From assembly GCF_000526995.1 (NCBI RefSeq), contig NZ_AZUI01000001.1, positions 3,080,001-3,144,000 on the forward strand: DNA of 64,000 nucleotides. The letters run 5' to 3'. The position numbers and the translations under genes are program-made. Positions 61,865 to 64,000 of this stretch are shown piece by piece (the first letter of the stretch is position 1; the number at the start of each line of letters is the position of its first letter). This stretch comes from Lacrimispora indolis DSM 755 (GTDB lineage Bacteria > Bacillota > Clostridia > Lachnospirales > Lachnospiraceae). The notes under the pieces are model-generated. The model was not told the origin of the DNA, did not search any database, and saw nothing but the letters and a program-made list of their open reading frames with translations.

Positions 61865-62152
61865 ATGGAACGATATTGGAATTGGCAAGGAAACTACATC
61901 GGTGTGAGGCAGAAAGATTACTTAGCCGCCTGTGACGGAAGGATTCTTGGGAAATTCTATGGAAGGGAAATCTATGACCAGAACGGGCATTACATCGGAG
62001 AAGTCGGCAAAGGCGGCAGGCTGATTAAAAATAAAAATAAGGAAGACTTTCGCCGCACAGGGTTCAGTACCTATGTGAAGGGGACCATAACCTCGCCTTT
62101 TAAGGACTGTGCTCCTTATCCCATGATCCAGGGGTATGAAGATTTTTTATAA
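61865..62152 (+). CDS. Four-fold beta-flower domain protein
   Basis: 95 residues. Short tandem beta-units: IGVRQKDYLAACDGRILGKF, YGREIYDQNGHYIGEV, then a basic segment and a C-terminal FKDCAPYPMIQGYEDFL. The pattern x-D-x-x-G-x-x-I/L-G repeated is that of the small beta-flower proteins found in Lachnospiraceae. Function unknown. ATG after AGGAAGGA, 28 nt before the RpiR gene. Confidence 0.65.
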   Translation: MERYWNWQGNYIGVRQKDYLAACDGRILGKFYGREIYDQNGHYIGEVGKGGRLIKNKNKEDFRRTGFSTYVKGTITSPFKDCAPYPMIQGYEDFL

Positions 62153-62179
62153 AGAAAGAGAGATAGGGTTGAAAGAAGG

Positions 62180-62962
62180 ATGGCAGGAATGGTGGATTTA
62201 AGCAAGCTGACAGCAGGAAAGAACTTAACAGAGGTGGAGGATGGCGTTCTCCGTTACATCATTGACCACATGGATTCCATGCTTAAGATGGGAGTGCGGG
62301 GAGTTGCAAAGGAAAATTTCACCTCCACCTCCACCATCATGCGCCTGACAAAAAAGCTGGGCTACAGCGGGTTTGTGGATATGTATTATAAGCTGCTTCC
62401 TCTTGTAAACCGGGCCAGGGACAATGAGGATGCGGGAATGCAGTTTATCAACAGCTTTTGTTCCAACTCTCTTCTAAAGTATAATTCCTACGAAGACATC
62501 CGGGAATTTGCCAGACGGCTGTGCCGTCTGGAAGGGGGATATGTTTTTTTGTATGCAACAGGTTTTTCCGCCATTCCAGTGGAATACTTAACAAAGAAAC
62601 TTCTTGTCCTTGGGATAAAATGCATTTATTCCAATGGAATGGACTCCATCGGGGTTTTTGAAAACAATCTGGAGAACATGAAAATGCTCATTGTAGTTTC
62701 CCGGTCAGGGGAAACGGACTGGGTAGCTGACCGGGTAAAAACAGCCAGGGAGAACGGCATTTTTACCGTTTCCTTTACCAATGAGGCGGAAAACCGTGTC
62801 AGTTCCATAACGGATATGCAGTTTCGCATAGAGGACAGCAATAAGCTGGATGACAGAAATATGATGGCAAATACATTTTTCCCCAATGTGTTTATGCTCA
62901 TGGAGCTATTGATCTATGAATACCACAAGGTACTTCAAAATATGGATAAAAAAGAAGAATAA
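62180..62962 (+). CDS. RpiR/MurR-family regulator with SIS domain
   Basis: 260 residues; a second ATG at 62189 has the better-spaced AAGGA and may be the true start. Helix-turn-helix (about 15-75, MGVRGVAKENFTSTSTIMRLTKKLGYSGF) and SIS domain (about 110-240, VVSRSGETDWVADRV) that binds sugar phosphates. It precedes a PTS EIIC gene and probably controls it. A terminator separates the two. Confidence 0.92.
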   Translation: MAGMVDLSKLTAGKNLTEVEDGVLRYIIDHMDSMLKMGVRGVAKENFTSTSTIMRLTKKLGYSGFVDMYYKLLPLVNRARDNEDAGMQFINSFCSNSLLKYNSYEDIREFARRLCRLEGGYVFLYATGFSAIPVEYLTKKLLVLGIKCIYSNGMDSIGVFENNLENMKMLIVVSRSGETDWVADRVKTARENGIFTVSFTNEAENRVSSITDMQFRIEDSNKLDDRNMMANTFFPNVFMLMELLIYEYHKVLQNMDKKEE

Positions 62963-62965
62963 AGG

Positions 62966-63006
62966 TTCCGGATGACGTTTAAAATAGCGGCATCCGGAAT
63001 TTTTTT
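62966..63006 (+). terminator. Terminator after the RpiR regulator
   Basis: TTCCGGATG (62966-62974) pairs perfectly with CATCCGGAA (62991-62999), followed by seven T's. Confidence 0.9.
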
Positions 63007-63055
63007 GAAACATGTTACCACTTGGAATAACAGGTTCCTATCCTTTCCCAAAGTA

Positions 63056-63108
63056 TGTACAAAGGGTGAAACGGCGGCTATAATACGGATATGTATTTCA
63101 CGTGGAAT
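63056..63108 (+). promoter_or_regulatory. Promoter and candidate RpiR operator of the PTS gene
   Basis: TGTACA (63056-63061), 17-nt spacer, TATAAT (63079-63084). Near the expected transcript start lies ATTTCACGTGGAAT (63095-63108), a near-perfect 14-bp palindrome and a plausible binding site for the RpiR-type regulator. Confidence 0.55.
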
Positions 63109-63149
63109 GAAAAAAGAAAACCGATCATTGACAGTTGGAGGAAAAGAGA

Positions 63150-64000
63150 ATGAAAGATAAAGTGATGGATCAGTTGCAGCGCTTTTCAAAAGCAATGTTC
63201 ATCCCGGTTTTGATCCTGCCCATCGCAGGTATTTTAATCGCTGTGGGGAATTTATTTACCAATGCAAAATTGCTGGAGCTTCTGCCCTTTTTAGATAATC
63301 CGGTGACAAAGGGTTTTGGCGCCATCCTGTCCGGCTCCCTGGTATCTATCCTAAATAACCTGGGGCTGATCTTCTGCGTGGGGCTTGCAGCAGGTCTTGC
63401 CAATAAGAAAAAATATGAGGCCGGATTTACCGCTCTTTTAGGGTTTCTGGTATTCATTAATGCAATGAACAAGTTCATGACCCTGACGGGAATTCTGTTT
63501 ACAGGGGAGTCCTTACGGGGAACGGGTCAGGCCATGGTGCTGGGGATACAGATCCTGGATATGGGCGTGTTTCTTGGAATTATTCTTGGAATTGTAACTG
63601 CCATGGTGCACAACCGGTTCTGTGAAACAGAGTTTCAAAACGCTTTCCAGATTTACGGAGGTTCCAGATTCGTATTCATCGTATTGATCCCTGTGACCGT
63701 TTTTCTGGCGGTTCTTCTTACCTACGTATGGCCTTTTGTCCAGCTGGGAATCACCAGCCTTGGAGGATTCATCAACCGTTCCGGTAACTTCGGAATATTT
63801 ATTTACGGCGCTTTGGAGCGTCTTCTCATACCTACAGGCCTTCACCATCTGGTCTATACCCCGTTTTTATACACCTCTCTTGGAGGCATTGAAACCATTG
63901 GGGGACAGGTGTTTGAGGGGGCGAGAAACATTTATTATGCGGAGATTGCTGACCCTTCCATTCAGGTGCTGTCCCGGTCTGTTATATGGGATGCCAGAGG
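63150..64000 (+). CDS. PTS EIIC (glucose/alpha-glucoside family), 3'-truncated by the window
   Basis: About 283 residues visible of what is usually a ~500-residue EIICB. ATG after GGAGG. MKDKVMDQLQRFSKAMFIPVLIL-type start, PIAGILIAVGNL, then FVIN-like FLVFINAMNKFM and the substrate-side LIPTGLHHLVYTPF are features of the glucose/sucrose/maltose EIIC family. A multi-pass sugar permease; the phosphoryl domain would lie beyond the edge. An RpiR-type regulator upstream suggests alpha-glucoside or amino-sugar uptake; not certain. Confidence 0.88.
   Translation, partial: MKDKVMDQLQRFSKAMFIPVLILPIAGILIAVGNLFTNAKLLELLPFLDNPVTKGFGAILSGSLVSILNNLGLIFCVGLAAGLANKKKYEAGFTALLGFLVFINAMNKFMTLTGILFTGESLRGTGQAMVLGIQILDMGVFLGIILGIVTAMVHNRFCETEFQNAFQIYGGSRFVFIVLIPVTVFLAVLLTYVWPFVQLGITSLGGFINRSGNFGIFIYGALERLLIPTGLHHLVYTPFLYTSLGGIETIGGQVFEGARNIYYAEIADPSIQVLSRSVIWDAR

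Overview
The window reads as a chromosomal stretch of an anaerobic, spore-forming, sugar-fermenting Firmicute of the Lachnospiraceae / Lacrimispora-Enterocloster type. The basis is the protein style, several [FeFe]-hydrogenases, PTS-driven sugar uptake, a CotF-type spore coat protein and strong AGGAGG ribosome sites. This assignment is inference from gene content; no database was searched.

Layout. 1-2812: 3' part of a 23S rRNA gene followed by tRNA-Gly(GCC), with no 5S gene in between. 2820-8110: an AT-rich island beside that tRNA, bracketed by two related ~65-nt repeats. It holds a broken gene, a glyoxalase-like protein, an IS91-type HUH transposase paired with a tyrosine recombinase, a HAD hydrolase, a GNAT acetyltransferase and YwbE. 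8148-8670: a holin-like type I toxin with a convergent RNA, and a second tiny reading frame. 8950-15300: a secreted wall-binding protein, a heterodimeric ABC exporter with a MarR regulator, and an AraC/GyrI-like regulator followed by a truncated gene. 15861-16561: a six-tRNA operon on the minus strand with a consensus promoter and terminator. 16955-20941: Ogt, a lipoprotein, and an NMT1/SsuABC-type ABC operon behind a structured leader with its own terminator. 21084-23685: purine salvage (PNP, adenine deaminase).

23795-28458 and 38564-47229 form the most distinctive part. All four phylogenetic types of [FeFe]-hydrogenase lie within about 22 kb. There is a PAS-bearing sensory group C enzyme with a SpoIIE-type phosphatase, a group B enzyme, an NADH-linked HndABCD group A complex that also carries a GHKL ATPase gene, and a group D protein embedded between two DRTGG-domain proteins, an RsbW-like ATPase and a PHP-domain protein. 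Sensor, phosphatase and ATPase genes together suggest H2/redox sensing coupled to protein phosphorylation. Between the two blocks lies a beta-glycoside PTS operon (PRD regulator, IIA, IIC, IIB, two GH1 enzymes, ManA, an epimerase) and two spore-coat-type genes.

47360-64000: a polysaccharide deacetylase, a complete IS1182-family insertion (48361-50212), a YtrA-type GntR/ABC operon, an Fe-S aldo/keto-reductase-like protein, an RlmI-like methyltransferase, an ECF S component with a DUF4430 protein, a Sir2-like protein, HisH-HisF, Ung, UppP, an HPr-like protein without its phosphorylation sites, DAHP synthase, a beta-flower protein, and an RpiR-regulated PTS EIIC that runs off the right edge.

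A recurrent 57-nt leader repeat (four copies) and a shorter second family sit directly upstream of unrelated genes. In three of the four 57-nt copies the repeat ends with the ribosome-binding site, 7-8 nt before the start codon.
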